Source: Montifringilla adamsi (Eukaryota; Chordata; Aves; Passeriformes; Passeridae). From it: a stretch of 64,000 nucleotides of DNA. The notes under the pieces are model-generated. The model saw only the letters and a program-made list of their open reading frames with translations. It did not search any database and was not told where the DNA came from. Shown here in pieces: positions 38,901 to 49,560 of the stretch; the stretch's first letter is position 1; each line of letters starts with the position of its first letter. The stretch is taken from positions 9,599,752 to 9,663,751 of the forward strand of contig JAGGNK010013558.1 in the NCBI GenBank assembly GCA_017590115.1, read 5' to 3'. The position numbers were made by a program, and so were the translations under genes.

Positions 38901-40924
38901 TTTCTAATCTTTACCTTTTGTATGAGCTATACATTTCATACATTAAATTAATATTTGCCTGTGAAATCACAGACCATCACTGCTCCTAGGACTGGAAAAA
39001 AAGATGTCTACAATTAGTTCTTAAAAAAAAGTGCATATGCTCATTGATTTGAAAGACCAATTATACCTTTTGGAGGAAAAAAAAACGCTTTTGAACTTTC
39101 CATGAAGTTTTGAAGACAAAAGACAAGCAAAACTAGAAGCCTATAAATACTAAGCACAAGATACATCAACATGAAAGCCTTAAAACTTGAATTTTTAAAA
39201 GAAACTTCTACTCCTCCTCACAAGTGTCCATAATAAGATAAGCAGACAGAAATGGAAGAAGTTCACAACATGTGATTTCAAAGCACATGGATCATTTTAG
39301 CTTTGTTGTGCTGAACAGTTCCACCTCCCAACACAAAAAACTTAGGGAAGTGCGCAAACTGAGTCAGGATTCTTCTCCAGTTTTTAATCAATTCTAAGCA
39401 AACCAGGTTAATAATATCCTTTTTCTTTTAAGTAATGCATTTCACCCACGGACTGACAGCTTAATCCTTTGTACACCCGTTTGGGGGAAGATTAGAAACT
39501 GTATGTGAAAGAATAAGATTTGAATCTCTATTACCAAGATCCCCCCATTACTTTCAAACTTCAACTTCTACCAGATAGAATGACTGTGATTTTTCATTCG
39601 CTTGTGAGGTTTTGGAGGGAAAAGAAGATACTGTTGACAAGAGGGATACAGAAAAAATACTTCATTTCAACAGTAGCAACCTCAACAGGCAATAAAAGTT
39701 ATAAGCCGAAAAGCGGCAAAAAGGGTGACAACCATCCTGTGAAAATTCAATTCTAATCTGCGCAGTCTGGAAGCCGAGGGCCAGACTAGGGAAAAAGAAA
39801 ACAAATCCACAAATTCCATTTTACAGTAAAGTGGAATTTTTAGCTTGTAAACTAAAATAAAATTTAAAGGGAGTCAAGTAAAGGCATGAAGTACATATTT
39901 ATTCCTCCAGCTTTATACTGAAGATGATCCGATATGCATTTTTTAAACACAATAATATCAGAGCAGGGCTGCTTAGAACATGTCAAAACTTCACCGACTC
40001 CAACAGCTTTGATGTACTGTGAAAGTAAGTCTACTGTAAATGTATTCTGCCTCCAAGATCTGAATGAGATTGGAAGAGATATTGAAATTCCAACGATCTG
40101 AGGCCAAAATCTAAAGAGTGACAACCCTCAAAGCCTGACATCAAGAACCACGCACACAAAGTTATTCACGGTATTGTTCCAGAGAGCTGGTATTTCCAGC
40201 TCCCTCATACTAAATTCCTTTTAGACCTACTATAAAAGGCACAATTTTACTTACTCCGTGTATGAAAATGTTACAGTTTCCAAGAAAACTTCATGTATGC
40301 ATGTGCAGGGTTTGTTTTTAGAAAGTAAATTACTATTACTATTCTCACGTAAACAAAGACTAGTTCAACGGCTTTACAAATAGCAAGAAGTGGAAACGTA
40401 AACGGCACCAGAAGCGATGCGGAACGCTCCTGGAGGGGTATCCCGCGGGAACCGGTCCGCCAGGTACCAGAGCCCGGGGCTCCGAGCCCTGCCCTGCCCT
40501 GCGAGGGGGCCTCGCACCGCCCAGCCCTCAGCGGCCGCTGACCAAGAGCCGCCACCTGCCCCGGGCCCAGGCCGCGGCCTCCCCGAGCTCCCGGGGCGGG
40601 AGGGGCCCCCCGGCCCCGCGGAGGAGGAGCCATGGGGGCGGGGGGGTCCGGCCACCTCCTCCCGCCGCCCCCCCAGCCGCGCTGCCCCCGCTGCCCTCCC
40701 GGCCCTGCCCTCACACACATTTTGACGCCATTTGCGCTGCCCGCGCCGCTACCGGGTGCCGCGGCAGCCGCCGCCTCCTCATCCTGCGGCGGCTGTTGCG
40801 GCGGCTGTTGTTGCGGTGCCGGCTGCTGCTGCTGCTGCTGCTGCGGCGGCGGCTGTGGCGCCTGGCCGGCCGCCTCCTCGGCTCGGCGCGGCGCGGCCGC
40901 CTCCGCCCTGTCGCTCTCCGCCAT
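23924..40924 (-). CDS. MYEF2: MYEF2, myelin expression factor 2 (hnRNP M-like), complete
   Basis: RNA-binding protein related to hnRNP M, described as a repressor of the myelin basic protein gene. Seventeen coding exons, 5' to 3': 40924-40719, 36289-36060, 34851-34799, 33523-33516, 33404-33311, 32415-32224, 31532-31379, 30958-30909, 30823-30760, 30609-30508, 30307-30257, 30182-30114, 29834-29736, 27482-27411, 26184-25982, 25871-25820, 24087-23924. They total 1863 nt, one frame, 620 residues (human 600). Three RRMs are visible. RRM1 has RNP2 VFISNI at 124-129 and RNP1 KSRGCGVVEF at 161-170. RRM2 has IFVANL at 257-262 and [10 protein letters not shown] at 293-302. RRM3 has IFVRNL at 545-550 and [10 protein letters not shown] at 580-589. 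A Gly/Met-rich linker fills 350-535 and is split over many small exons. Residues 26-56 are rich in Pro, Gln and Ala. MAESD is chosen as start by analogy with the human MADANK start; the frame stays open 56 codons upstream. Confidence 0.95.
27483..29735 (-). other. MYEF2 intron containing a CR1 copy
   Basis: A 2.25-kb intron between the exon encoding [13 protein letters not shown] and the one encoding AMIGVFAGG. Apart from the CR1 element at about 28612-29115, nothing else is recognisable. Confidence 0.6.
28612..29115 (+). mobile_element. CR1 LINE 3' end, about 500 bp
   Basis: Sense-orientation CR1. It contains degraded reverse-transcriptase C-terminal sequence ([17 protein letters not shown] when read through breaks), then the 3' UTR blocks CAAGTTAAACCAGGGAGGTT, GGCTGGACTCGGTGATCTT and CCAACCTGAGGGATTCTGTG ending near 29115. 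It is antisense to MYEF2, within an intron. Stops and indels show it is dead. Confidence 0.85.
32761..32933. repeat. Tandem duplication of 80-92 bp with internal microsatellite
   Basis: Copy 1 (32761-32840) and copy 2 (32841-32933) are near-identical. Both begin ATTAGGTGGTGGTTTTGTAT and end GAACTGCATCAGATACCA. They differ in the middle, where copy 2 has extra GTATTATTT units. The repeat lies in the MYEF2 intron between the 33311 and 32415 exon borders. The high identity suggests a recent duplication followed by repeat slippage; expect length variation between individuals. Confidence 0.9.
33516..33523 (-). CDS. MYEF2: MYEF2 8-nt microexon
   Basis: On the minus strand the sequence reads ATATAG, then GGTTGTGG, then GTAAGT: an acceptor, eight coding bases and a consensus donor. 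The exon before ends in phase 0 with ..GKSR and the exon after begins T-GTG-GTT-GAA. Only these eight bases restore KSR-GCG-VVEF, the RNP1 motif of RRM1, and the frame of the whole protein. A pyrimidine tract and a TGATGAC branch-site-like sequence precede the acceptor. Skipping would shift the frame. Confidence 0.88.
36290..40718 (-). other. MYEF2 first intron
   Basis: A 4.4-kb intron between the GC-rich first coding exon and the exon starting [10 protein letters not shown]. Besides the CR1 fragment near 36553-36723 I see no exon, RNA gene or other mobile element. The 5' splice donor is the unusual GTGTGTGAGG at the island edge. Confidence 0.7.
36553..36723 (-). mobile_element. CR1 LINE 3' fragment
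   Basis: Reverse-orientation CR1 tail with the CACAGAATCACAGAATCCTA terminal repeat, then AGAATGGTACGGGTGGGAAG and the CTCTGGGCACTCTGTGCCAG block. It is about 170 bp, in the MYEF2 first intron and in the same orientation as that gene. Confidence 0.85.
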
Positions 40925-41007
40925 CTCGTGCCGGGCCGCGGCCCAGCGACCGCCGGTTTGAAACGGGCCCCGACCGCCTCGGCCTCGCCGCGCCGCGCCG
41001 CGCCAAG

Positions 41008-41017
41008 TCTCGCGAGA
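41008..41017. promoter_or_regulatory. TCTCGCGAGA promoter palindrome
   Basis: An exact match to the TCTCGCGAGA element found in many vertebrate CpG-island promoters and linked in the literature to Kaiso/ZBTB33 and to bidirectional initiation. It is 84 bp upstream of the MYEF2 start codon. Confidence 0.6.
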
Positions 41018-41063
41018 GCGCCGCTCGCGGCCGGGGGAGGGCACGCGCGCCGAGGCTTTGTGC

Positions 41064-41077
41064 GTTGCCATGGCGAC
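41064..41077. promoter_or_regulatory. RFX X-box-like site
   Basis: GTTGCCATGGCGAC differs by one base from the symmetrical X-box GTTGCCATGGCAAC bound by RFX factors. It lies 140 bp upstream of the MYEF2 start codon. On the minus strand it also contains an ATG in good context, in frame with MYEF2. Confidence 0.5.
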
Positions 41078-41126
41078 GCGGGGTCGGGGCATGGCCGCCG
41101 CTGCGCCTCAGAACAGCCGCCTCCGC

Positions 41127-41760
41127 TGAGACACTGGATCACCCAATCGCAGAAACAATTCGGGTGGGAAAGACCCTGAGATCTTCAAGTCCACCCTTTA
41201 ATACAGCACTGCTAAGTACAACACTAAGCCGAGTCCCCAAGTGGCACATCTTAACGTCTTTCAAATCCCTCCTGCAATGGTGACTCCGCCACTTCCCCGT
41301 GCAGCCTGTGCCTGTGATGGACAACCCGTTCCGTGAAGAAATTTTTCCTAATAGCCAACCCAAACCTCCTCTGGTGCAAGTTCAGGCCATTTCCTATCAC
41401 CCTATCACATGTTTCACGGAAGAAGAGACCAACTCCCACCTGGCTACATCCTCCTTTCAGGCGGTCAGAAGCGATAATGTCCCTCCTGAACCTCCTTTTC
41501 TCCAGGCTGGACACTCCCTCAGATGTTCCTTACAAGACTTCTGCTCCAGACCCTTGATCAGCTGCCCTTCTCTGGACACACTTCTACACTTCAATGTCCT
41601 TCTTGCTGTGAAGGGCCCAAAACTGAACACAGGATTCATTGTGCAACCTCACCAGTGAGAGTAGAGGGGAATGATCGCTGCTATAGTCCTGCTGGCCACA
41701 CCATTTCTCATAAAAAAATCTTGTATGGTCTTGTTCCAAACATTTCAGTACCTTTCTACA
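41127..41760 (-). mobile_element. CR1 LINE 3' end, about 630 bp
   Basis: Reverse-orientation CR1 directly behind the MYEF2 island. The minus strand carries the 3' tail and the 3' UTR, then degraded reverse-transcriptase C-terminal sequence. Plus-strand landmarks are GGTGGGAAAGACCCTGAGAT, CTCCTTTTCTCCAGGCTGGA and CTTGATCAGCTGCCCTTC. It sits within 210 bp of the MYEF2 start codon. The left edge is firm; the right edge is approximate. Confidence 0.85.
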
Positions 41761-41866
41761 TTAATAAGATTCCCACATTCATCGTGAACTGAAGGCTCCC
41801 AAATGATGAAGGATTTGGACACAAAATCAACGCTTAACCTGTGATGAGACAGCTCAGACCAAATGT

Positions 41867-42308
41867 AGAATCATAGAATTTGCTGAGTGGGAAGGGACTC
41901 ATCAGGATCATCCAGTCCAACCCCTGGCCCTGCACAAAACTCCTCAAGAGTCACACCGTGTGCCCAAGAGCATTGCCCAAACACTTCTGGAACTCTCTCA
42001 GGCTTGGTGCTGTGACCACTTCCCCAGGGAGGCTGTTCCAGTGCTCAGCCACCCTCTGGGTGAAAAACCTTCTCCTGATCTGACCTAAACCTCTCCTGAC
42101 TCAGCTCCGTGCTGTTTCCTCGAGTCCTGTCACAGGTCACCAGAGAGAAGAGATTGGTACCTGCCCTTCCACTTCCCCTTGTGACAATGTCGAAGATCCC
42201 AATGAGGTCTCCCCTCTGACTCCTGCAGGCTGACCAAGTGACCTCAGTCACTCCTCATAAGGCCCCAGACACTCCACCATCTTTATTGCCTCCTTTGGAC
42301 ACTCTCTA
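41867..42308 (-). mobile_element. CR1 LINE 3' end, about 440 bp
   Basis: A second reverse-orientation CR1. It starts with the AGAATCATAGAATTTGCTGA terminal repeat, followed by AGGGACTCATCAGGATCATC, CCAGGGAGGCTGTTCCAGTG and CCTCCTTTGGACACTCTCTA. It belongs to a different subfamily from its left neighbour, judging by the diverged body. Confidence 0.9.
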
Positions 42309-45300
42309 ATAAGCAATATTTTTAAAAGAAGAAAAAAGCATCTATCATTTGGACAAAGTTTAATCATTTTACTAACCACAAGTACAAAAGCATTTCTAAA
42401 GGGGTAGCCAAATATTATATAAATATCTATTATATAAGGAAAGCCATTCACTCCTCTGCAATGAATTTAGATTGGTGGCTTCTGGTTGCTAACCCACAGA
42501 CCTGTATTAATGTGGCTTTTGGAAGTGAACTCCTTATGAGCTGCTGGGACTCTGTTTTGTCTGTCCTCATGATTGTCATAGCAGGTGTTGGTAACGTGAA
42601 ATTTTGGAGAAAGCACTCAAAGCTACTGCAAAACACCCCAGTAACCTCCATTCCAGATGAAGGTAGAAAGGCATGTCCAGAGGTCTGATAAGAGCTGTAA
42701 TTCTGTTAACATATTAACCATAATTAGATAAATATCTTGGTATTTGCGATAATAATCACTGCTGGAATAGTTAATGTTTACTTGATATTGCTGTCATTAC
42801 ATTTTACAGCGCTCACTTCTTCAGGATGAAGGGGAGTAATTCCCACATTCAAGTTACCAGACCCTCTGATTGTGCTTTGCACAGAGCATCTCAAGTGAGG
42901 GAATCCTCCACTCCCTCAAGCAGTATTATGGCACCAAGCAGCTGACACTGAATTCCTGTGCTGATGGGCCTGTGGATGTAACAGGAGTTGCTGACTTTCT
43001 TACACACAGTATGCCCCCTTGTTCTGAATAATCCACTGGCTGTTTCAATTGCTGCCTCCCCATGTTTGTATGCCTTTTGGGCCCGTGGGTCTGGCTGAGG
43101 TGAAGTCAGTTTTCCCCAGAGCAGCCCTCAGTGCTGTGCTCTGAATTGGTAGCTGGAAAGGAGTTGGTAACACGTTGGTGTTTGCTGGGACAGCATCACA
43201 GCTGTGTCTCCAGCATTCCCCACTCAGCAGTGGGCTGAGCGTGGGCAAGATCTTGGGACAGGACATAGCCAGGACAGCTGACCCAAACTATCCAAAGGGA
43301 TATTCCACACCCTTTGGATATGATGTCTGCACAGCAACAAAAGCCAAGAAAAAGGAGAGGCAAGGGCAGGGAGAGAGGGCACTTGTTATGACTTTTGTCT
43401 TGCAGAGCAACTGCTATATGTACTGCTTCCCAGGAAGTGGCTGGGCATTGCCTGCTGATGGGAAACAGTAAATCTGTTTTCCTTGGCTTCTATACACAGT
43501 GTTTGCTTTATTCAAATGCCTTTGTGTTGATCCATGAGTTTTTTCCATCTTGTTTTCTCCCACCCCATCCTGCTGAAGAGTGCCAGAGCAACTTGGTGGG
43601 CACGTGTTGGCCAGCCAGGATCGACCCACCACAGCCCAGTGTACACGGTTTTGTACCAGTAAACTCTGCTGTCACACAATGGGTTTTGCAGTAAATACTC
43701 AGAACTGCACAATCCATACACATCCAAAGATGAAGAGGTGTTTTGTATTAAGGCTGCTCTGGGGCTAAAAGCCTGGAGGAGTTATGGTAGCTTTGCCCTG
43801 TCTCCCTCACACCACAACTCCAATTTAGAGCATTCTGTTCAGCTCAGTTGCCTAAGTCAGGATTTTTATGGGAGTCTTGCCTCCTATTCTACAAGTCTCA
43901 CACACAATCACTCAGTATTTCTGTCTTCAAAGAACAATAATAAAAATGGGAGAGTAATGCCACAAAGAGCTGTTAGGGACCTGACAGGGGTGAACTGAAA
44001 TTTAAAAGTAGAATTTTTTTGATCTACAAAACTGTGTTGAAAAATATTTAAGTTTTTCCCTAGGAAGACTCTTGAGTATAAAATGATTGAAATAATTATT
44101 TTTTTTTAAATCTACCTACCATAGTTAAGTGAAAAAAAAGGAAACCATTATCTTTCCATGCCATTTCCTGTGCTGAGAAAGTCTCCTTTGTTACACACTA
44201 CTGGTCCCTCCTGAGAATATTTTTAAATTATCTTTTAATATATGGGCTTCCAACATCTCTTCTGCCTCTGTTCATGTTCTTACAGGGGACAGACAAGATT
44301 TCTGAGGAATGTTCTTATTAAAAGGGGATCCTTATTTAGTACAACACTGTTACAAGTGTTCTTGATCTCCTGTCCTAACAAATTCCTCTTGTCATTCCCT
44401 AATGTAAGTAGTGCTTCACAGTTATAGGTAGAGTGTATGGCATAATGGCTGTACAGTCTTGGCAAGCACAGAGTTGACAGCACTAATTTACACACAGAGT
44501 TGAGGATCATGGAATATTATTAATGTCCTTGCATATATATGTAAATATAAGCAACTGCAAAGGAACTACTATTGAAAGTGACTTGTACAAGTCATTACTG
44601 AGGTAAAATAATTATGCGTATTTTAAGTATCAGCATTCTTTTCCAAACAATAACTCTCCAGTAAATTCAAGTCTCATGTCCTCAGTGACAAAAAAGGCAT
44701 AGCATCCAATATACTAATGAACAAATATGTATCATCATCCTTTTAGAAAGGACCACTTTAATTAGTCTTTGGTTTATCTCAATATATATTTTTTTTAATT
44801 TTGTTTCTGGTTAAGTCATGATCAAAAGCAGTTCATCAATACTTTTATCAGGTGGAACTTGTGAAAAAAAATCTATGTTGCTGAAAGTCAGTTTGTACAG
44901 AACTTCATAAAATGGGAGTTGTGAGCCTCATAGCTTTTAAACCCATTTGACTTTTTTTCATAGATGACTGTTGTCAGTTCTCACCAAATGATGCCTACAT
45001 GGTAGATATATCTTCTTCTTTTGTTTGCCAAGGTACCTAAATATGCTTGACGTTTTTCAGACCCTGTCCCTTATCCAGGAAGCCCCAAGAACAGCCGGGG
45101 AAGGGTTCCTTTAGCAATATATTTGCTTTGTAAATATTTTTTTACTTTCATACCTTATTTAAAGATTCCTTTTTGCACAGACACAAGTATTTCCAGACCA
45201 GTCTGCACTGCCTCAGGCTGCACCCAACCTACACTGCTTTACTTTGTGCTAAAAAAAATAAAACTAACCCTACTCTGCAACTGGCACCCTCTTTTGCCTA

Positions 45301-48300
45301 CTTATAGTGGACCTATAGTAAAGCAAATACTGTTTTCCCCAAAGGCTCTCTTTGCACTTAAGCATTATCTTTCTGGGCTGAGAAACAACATGGTATCAGT
45401 CACACAGACCTGCACTACTTGATCTGCAGGGACCTAACTTCTTTGTCCCCCATGGCAGGCTTACATCTCCCTAAGTGTCGTAAAATTTTTTTTTCAGTGG
45501 TGTGCAACCCTTGACCACTGCTTGAGTCTCAGTCTTAATAACCTATTTTTTATCCCTAAAAGACTGCATAACACGAGGCTTTTGGTAGCACTTTTACTGT
45601 TCCTACACGGAAACAATTCACATTACCCCTCTTCCCCCAGACATTACTCTAGCTGCTGAATTACAAAGGAAAAAACAGAGCAACCTGCTTTTTTGTTGGT
45701 CCTTCTTCCACTGTCAGGCTGAGTGCCCCTAACTTGCCCACCACCTCTGCCTTTCAAGTGAGGCAACAAACACCTCCCTCCTGCAGCTCTAAAGGGAACT
45801 CATCCTTCCCCTTGCCCTGTCCCCAGCTGGCCTGAGGCTCGCCCCAGTGCCGGGGTGGAAGAGCTGTGGCACCAGGGGCCATCTGCCTCCTCATGGACCA
45901 ACTCTCCCGTCCCACCCACACAAGGTGGCACTGTTGGTTTTCACTGTATTCGTGCACTCTTCCACCTTCCCCAGCACTAACACAGATTGGACTTAAAGGG
46001 GGTGATTTTCAACCTTCTTCCAAATCCCTACGCTTTTCCTAATTGAACAGTGGACCTAGTCAGACATTTAACATGGGGAGACTGATTTGTAGGACTTCTT
46101 TTCCAGCCCCATTCCCAGCAGTCACCAAAGCAGTACCCTACAGACCCACAGGGCTGTAGACTCTATGTTGCTGGTAAAGTCAGAGTCTAGTAAAAGCACA
46201 GCCTTTGAACAAGCACAAATAGAGATTCAGATATTTTAAGACTATGTTAAAAAAACCATGGTAGAATAGAGATGTTTATTCTTTTAAAAATGCTAAATAC
46301 CTTGAATTAAATTACGTTAAATAATTCCAAATTGCAACTGTGATCAATACATAAATATATAATCCACATATATTATGCTTTTGCTGTGTGCTTCTATTAC
46401 TGCTTTTATCTCCCCTCTATACTGTTGCTTCCTGATTATGCATATTCTCAAAAAACTTGCTTATATTTGCTTAGGAGGGGAGTATCAACTTGATCTGTTT
46501 CTTTTGTGTACAATATTCTTCCCTGATTCTGCCCACTTCAGCCCATTTAAAATTTCTAGTAATTGAAGGGAGAGTTTGTTTGCAAAGGAACATGCAAAGA
46601 GCTGTTTAAAGTTAAAAGCAAGTTACAAGGGAGTTAGTTATCCCTCAAAACAGTTACATTTTCTTGACACCTACACCACTCAAGTGATCCTTAAACTTCA
46701 AAAGTATTGACCAGCTAAGAGCTCTAAGACTTCCACATTGCCTTTCACTGACTGGCACCTACTTGGCTTTAAGTGTTTTGCCCAATCTTAAATTAGGCCA
46801 GTTGAATTTGCCAACTCAACATAACAAATTACTAGATCATCATAAAATCTCTATTTGTGATCAAGGGCTCTCCTTTGAGGAAACACAGCACTCCCTAAAT
46901 AAGGATCAAATCAACATCAAATATGATTGAAGTCAGATGAAAGTGATAGTAGCTGTCAGTTGAACACAAAAGATGGATCCTGATTAAGAAGTTGAAAGCA
47001 AAGAGTAGTGAATGCTCCCTTTGTTCATATATCCAGAATGATTCACATACACTGCTACCCATTTGCCTTACCAAAAAATCACTTCTCTCATGCAAAAGAA
47101 AAACTTGTGAATTTCAAGTGAAAAAGAAATGAAATGTAGAAAAAGATTGTTATTCCATCACTTTTCCACTTTAAAATATACCATCTTGAACAGAAAAACA
47201 GTGCTACTTGTCTGTTGACAACTGGTAGATGAAGAAGGAGACTCATTCCCTGTTGCTGGCTGCCAGTTTCTTTTCCGGTTTCAATTCCAGAAAAGTGGAT
47301 CTTAAATATATAAATTCAGAAGTCTTCAGAACAGAACATTCCTAGAAATAAACACATAATTTCAGCAACTTCTGCCATGCCAGAGTACAAAAGGGACAGT
47401 TATTTTAGTGTTAAAAAAAAAATCCTTTAAGTTCAATCCTCTAAGAATAACATGACAAAAGGATAATGTGTCTATAAGGAGTAATATCCCACAAGTAAAC
47501 CTTTTCCAGGAAAATGGTAGTGAAAGGCCCAGCATCCATGCCTAAATTCTGGCAGAAGAGGCAAGAAGCACCCCCTCAGAATGTGTTTCTATTGTCAGTG
47601 CTGTCCCTCATTCCCAGCCACAGCAGTCAGAGTGGTCCTGGCTACTCCCCAAGTCATATTTCCAATAAGGTTCTCCAAGTATAGCAAAGCTCAGCAATTA
47701 CTAGGAATCCCTGGATTTCTGTCACTCTCCCTTAACAATTATGCTAGGTTGAGGAGGCACACTGAAATTCTGAGATCTTGTCCCAAAATTTCAAACTACA
47801 GCTTTCAGTCTAGTGAGAGACCTTCATGGGGCCCCCAGGCAAATCAGGGACAGGGCTAAAAAAGAAAACTAGAGCTCCTTAGGAACAGTAGGGGCTCTAT
47901 ATACATATTCTGAAAGCACAATCTTATACTATTTAAAACTATCTATTTATAAAGTCTTCATGGATCTTTAAATATGAGAGGCACTTCAAAAATTAGCTTG
48001 ATTTACAGACATTGTTTATCACATGACTAATCATGTAGCATTAGAAAATCAAACCAATAACCATTTGCAAGTACATAGTTAACCATCAGTTTAACCATTA
48101 GTTTTAACAGCAGGAGAAAGCTGTATTTTGACTCAGTGCTTGGAAGTTCACTGCAGTCACAGCAGAGGAATCGGGCATTAAAATGGCAGGCAAGGCAAAA
48201 CCCTGTTTTTCTCCAGATCATTTCAAGAAGAAGGTTTAACCTATCACAGTGTTATTTCAGCAAGAAACATGAGGAGTTTTAAAATTATTTTCCATAGAAC

Positions 48301-48640
48301 AAAATCTGTTAGTAGGTCTACAGCAGTCTCATAAGTCTCATGATGCATGACTGCGATACAGTCCTGCTCCACTGGCCCATGTGCATCCCTGCAGGGGTGT
48401 ATTCACCCTGATGATTTATAAATATGGAATCACTATCATTTGAAACAGATTTGTGATTTATTAAAGAAATATATACAGATTCAGCTTTGGGAAAATGAAT
48501 CTTCTTTCCTAATCCAACTTAGACACCTGCTGTTGTGGTAAATAGAAACCTCTCTAATATACAACCAGCATCAGCTAAACGCGGCTAATGAAAGGATATA
48601 AAGCGAGGTCTATGCTTTAATCGTTATTCCTATTAGAGCT
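42309..48640. other. Intergenic DNA between MYEF2 and CTXN2
   Basis: No exon, RNA gene or conserved open frame recognised. It contains a possible LTR remnant at about 43440-43650. The rest is AT-rich unique sequence with short, overlapping, unconvincing open frames. Confidence 0.6.
43440..43650 (+). mobile_element. Possible endogenous retrovirus LTR remnant
   Basis: The run from GAGTTTTTTCCATCTTGTTT through GCAACTTGGTGGGCACGTGT to AGGATCGACCCACCACAGCC resembles ERV LTR or LTR-flank sequence common in bird genomes. I could not find clean TG/CA ends or a target duplication, so boundaries and family are uncertain. Confidence 0.35.
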
Positions 48641-49560
48641 GCTGGGAGGACCCGAGGCCACACTGCGGGCACAGCCTAAGAGGCTTTCGGCTCAGCACGC
48701 CCCACTCAGACGAGCGTGTGGAACCCCGCCACGGCGAGCAGCGGCCCCGCCGCACCCAGCGCGGCTCCACAGGTCCTGCTCGGCGCCGGCGGCGGGGCTG
48801 AGCCTGTCGGCGGTGCCGGGGCCCGGGAGGGATGCAGCCCCTCCTGCGGGTACCGCAGCCCCGTTCTGCATCACTGCAGAGACCACCCTGCCTCCGAGGC
48901 CCTGGTACCCGGCCTGGGCGGCGGTAGCGGAGCAGAGGAGGGAGGGCTGCTCCCGCCCCGCTCCGCAGCGGCCCCGGCCCGGCCCTTACCGATGCACCGC
49001 ACGTAGTGTTTTGCAGGAAGTTTCCACGCTCCTGGGTTTAATCCGTGAAAAGCGGGGCTGGAGAGGAGCGCGACTGAATAGCGATGGAAAGGGGCGGGCG
49101 AAGAGGTGGAGGAGGAGGCGGTAGCAGCAGCGGCCGTGTTTAATTTTTTAATTAGGGCGGTTTGAGCATCTCCCGGCGGGGTCGCATCGCCGGGCGGCGA
49201 GGGGAGCCCGGGCGAGCTGCCCCCGCCGCCCGGGACCACCCCGTGCCCCGAGCCGTCGGGACTCCAACCTGGACTTTGGACAGCTGGCGCGGCGGGCCGG
49301 ACGCGCGGAGAGCTCCGCGCTCCGCCACCATGGGCAGCGCGGGCGCGGAGGACACGGGTTCGTAGCGCGGGCGGCGCGGCGGGGCCGGCGGGCGGGGCGG
49401 GGGGCTGACCTTGCGGCGCCGCCCGGCCCGGCCCGGCTCGGCCGCACTCCGGCGGGGGCACGGAGGGACGGAGGGAGAGGGAGGCACCCGGGGCGGCAGG
49501 GGGAGCAGGGCAGGGGAAGCGCCTAAATCTGCCTTCCCCGGGGTAGCGCAGCCGCTGAAA
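48640..49560. promoter_or_regulatory. CpG island, probable CTXN2 promoter
   Basis: A 0.9-kb GC- and CpG-rich block with G-runs in AT-rich surroundings, 4.8 kb before the CTXN2 coding exon and the only island between MYEF2 and SLC12A1. A plus-strand ATG in a perfect GCCACCATGG context (49330) opens just 11 codons (MGSAGAEDTGS), so it would be an upstream ORF if transcribed. Large open frames on both strands here are composition artefacts. Assignment to CTXN2 is by position. Confidence 0.5.

Larger units (their letters stand above)
40430..41120. promoter_or_regulatory. CpG-island promoter of MYEF2
   Basis: A very GC- and CpG-rich block covering the first MYEF2 coding exon and its 5' flank, with long G and C runs. 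No TATA box is seen. It contains the palindrome TCTCGCGAGA, an X-box-like site and a GATGGCGG (YY1-like) match over the start codon, all features of TATA-less housekeeping promoters. Start-site position is not resolvable by eye. Confidence 0.75.

Noticed and set aside
40271..41283. Long open frames on both strands around the MYEF2 island (up to 273 codons)
   Set aside because: The minus-strand frame is exon 1 reading into the intron; the plus-strand frames are its shadow (poly-Ala/Gly/Cys from CTG/GCG repeats).
41299..41792. Several open frames of 60-119 codons beside MYEF2
   Set aside because: They lie wholly in a CR1 element read in the non-coding orientation.
48020..48028. Third AGTCATGTG (M-box-like) match
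   Set aside because: Not near a pigment gene; shows that the 9-mer occurs by chance in this window and lowers confidence in the other two.
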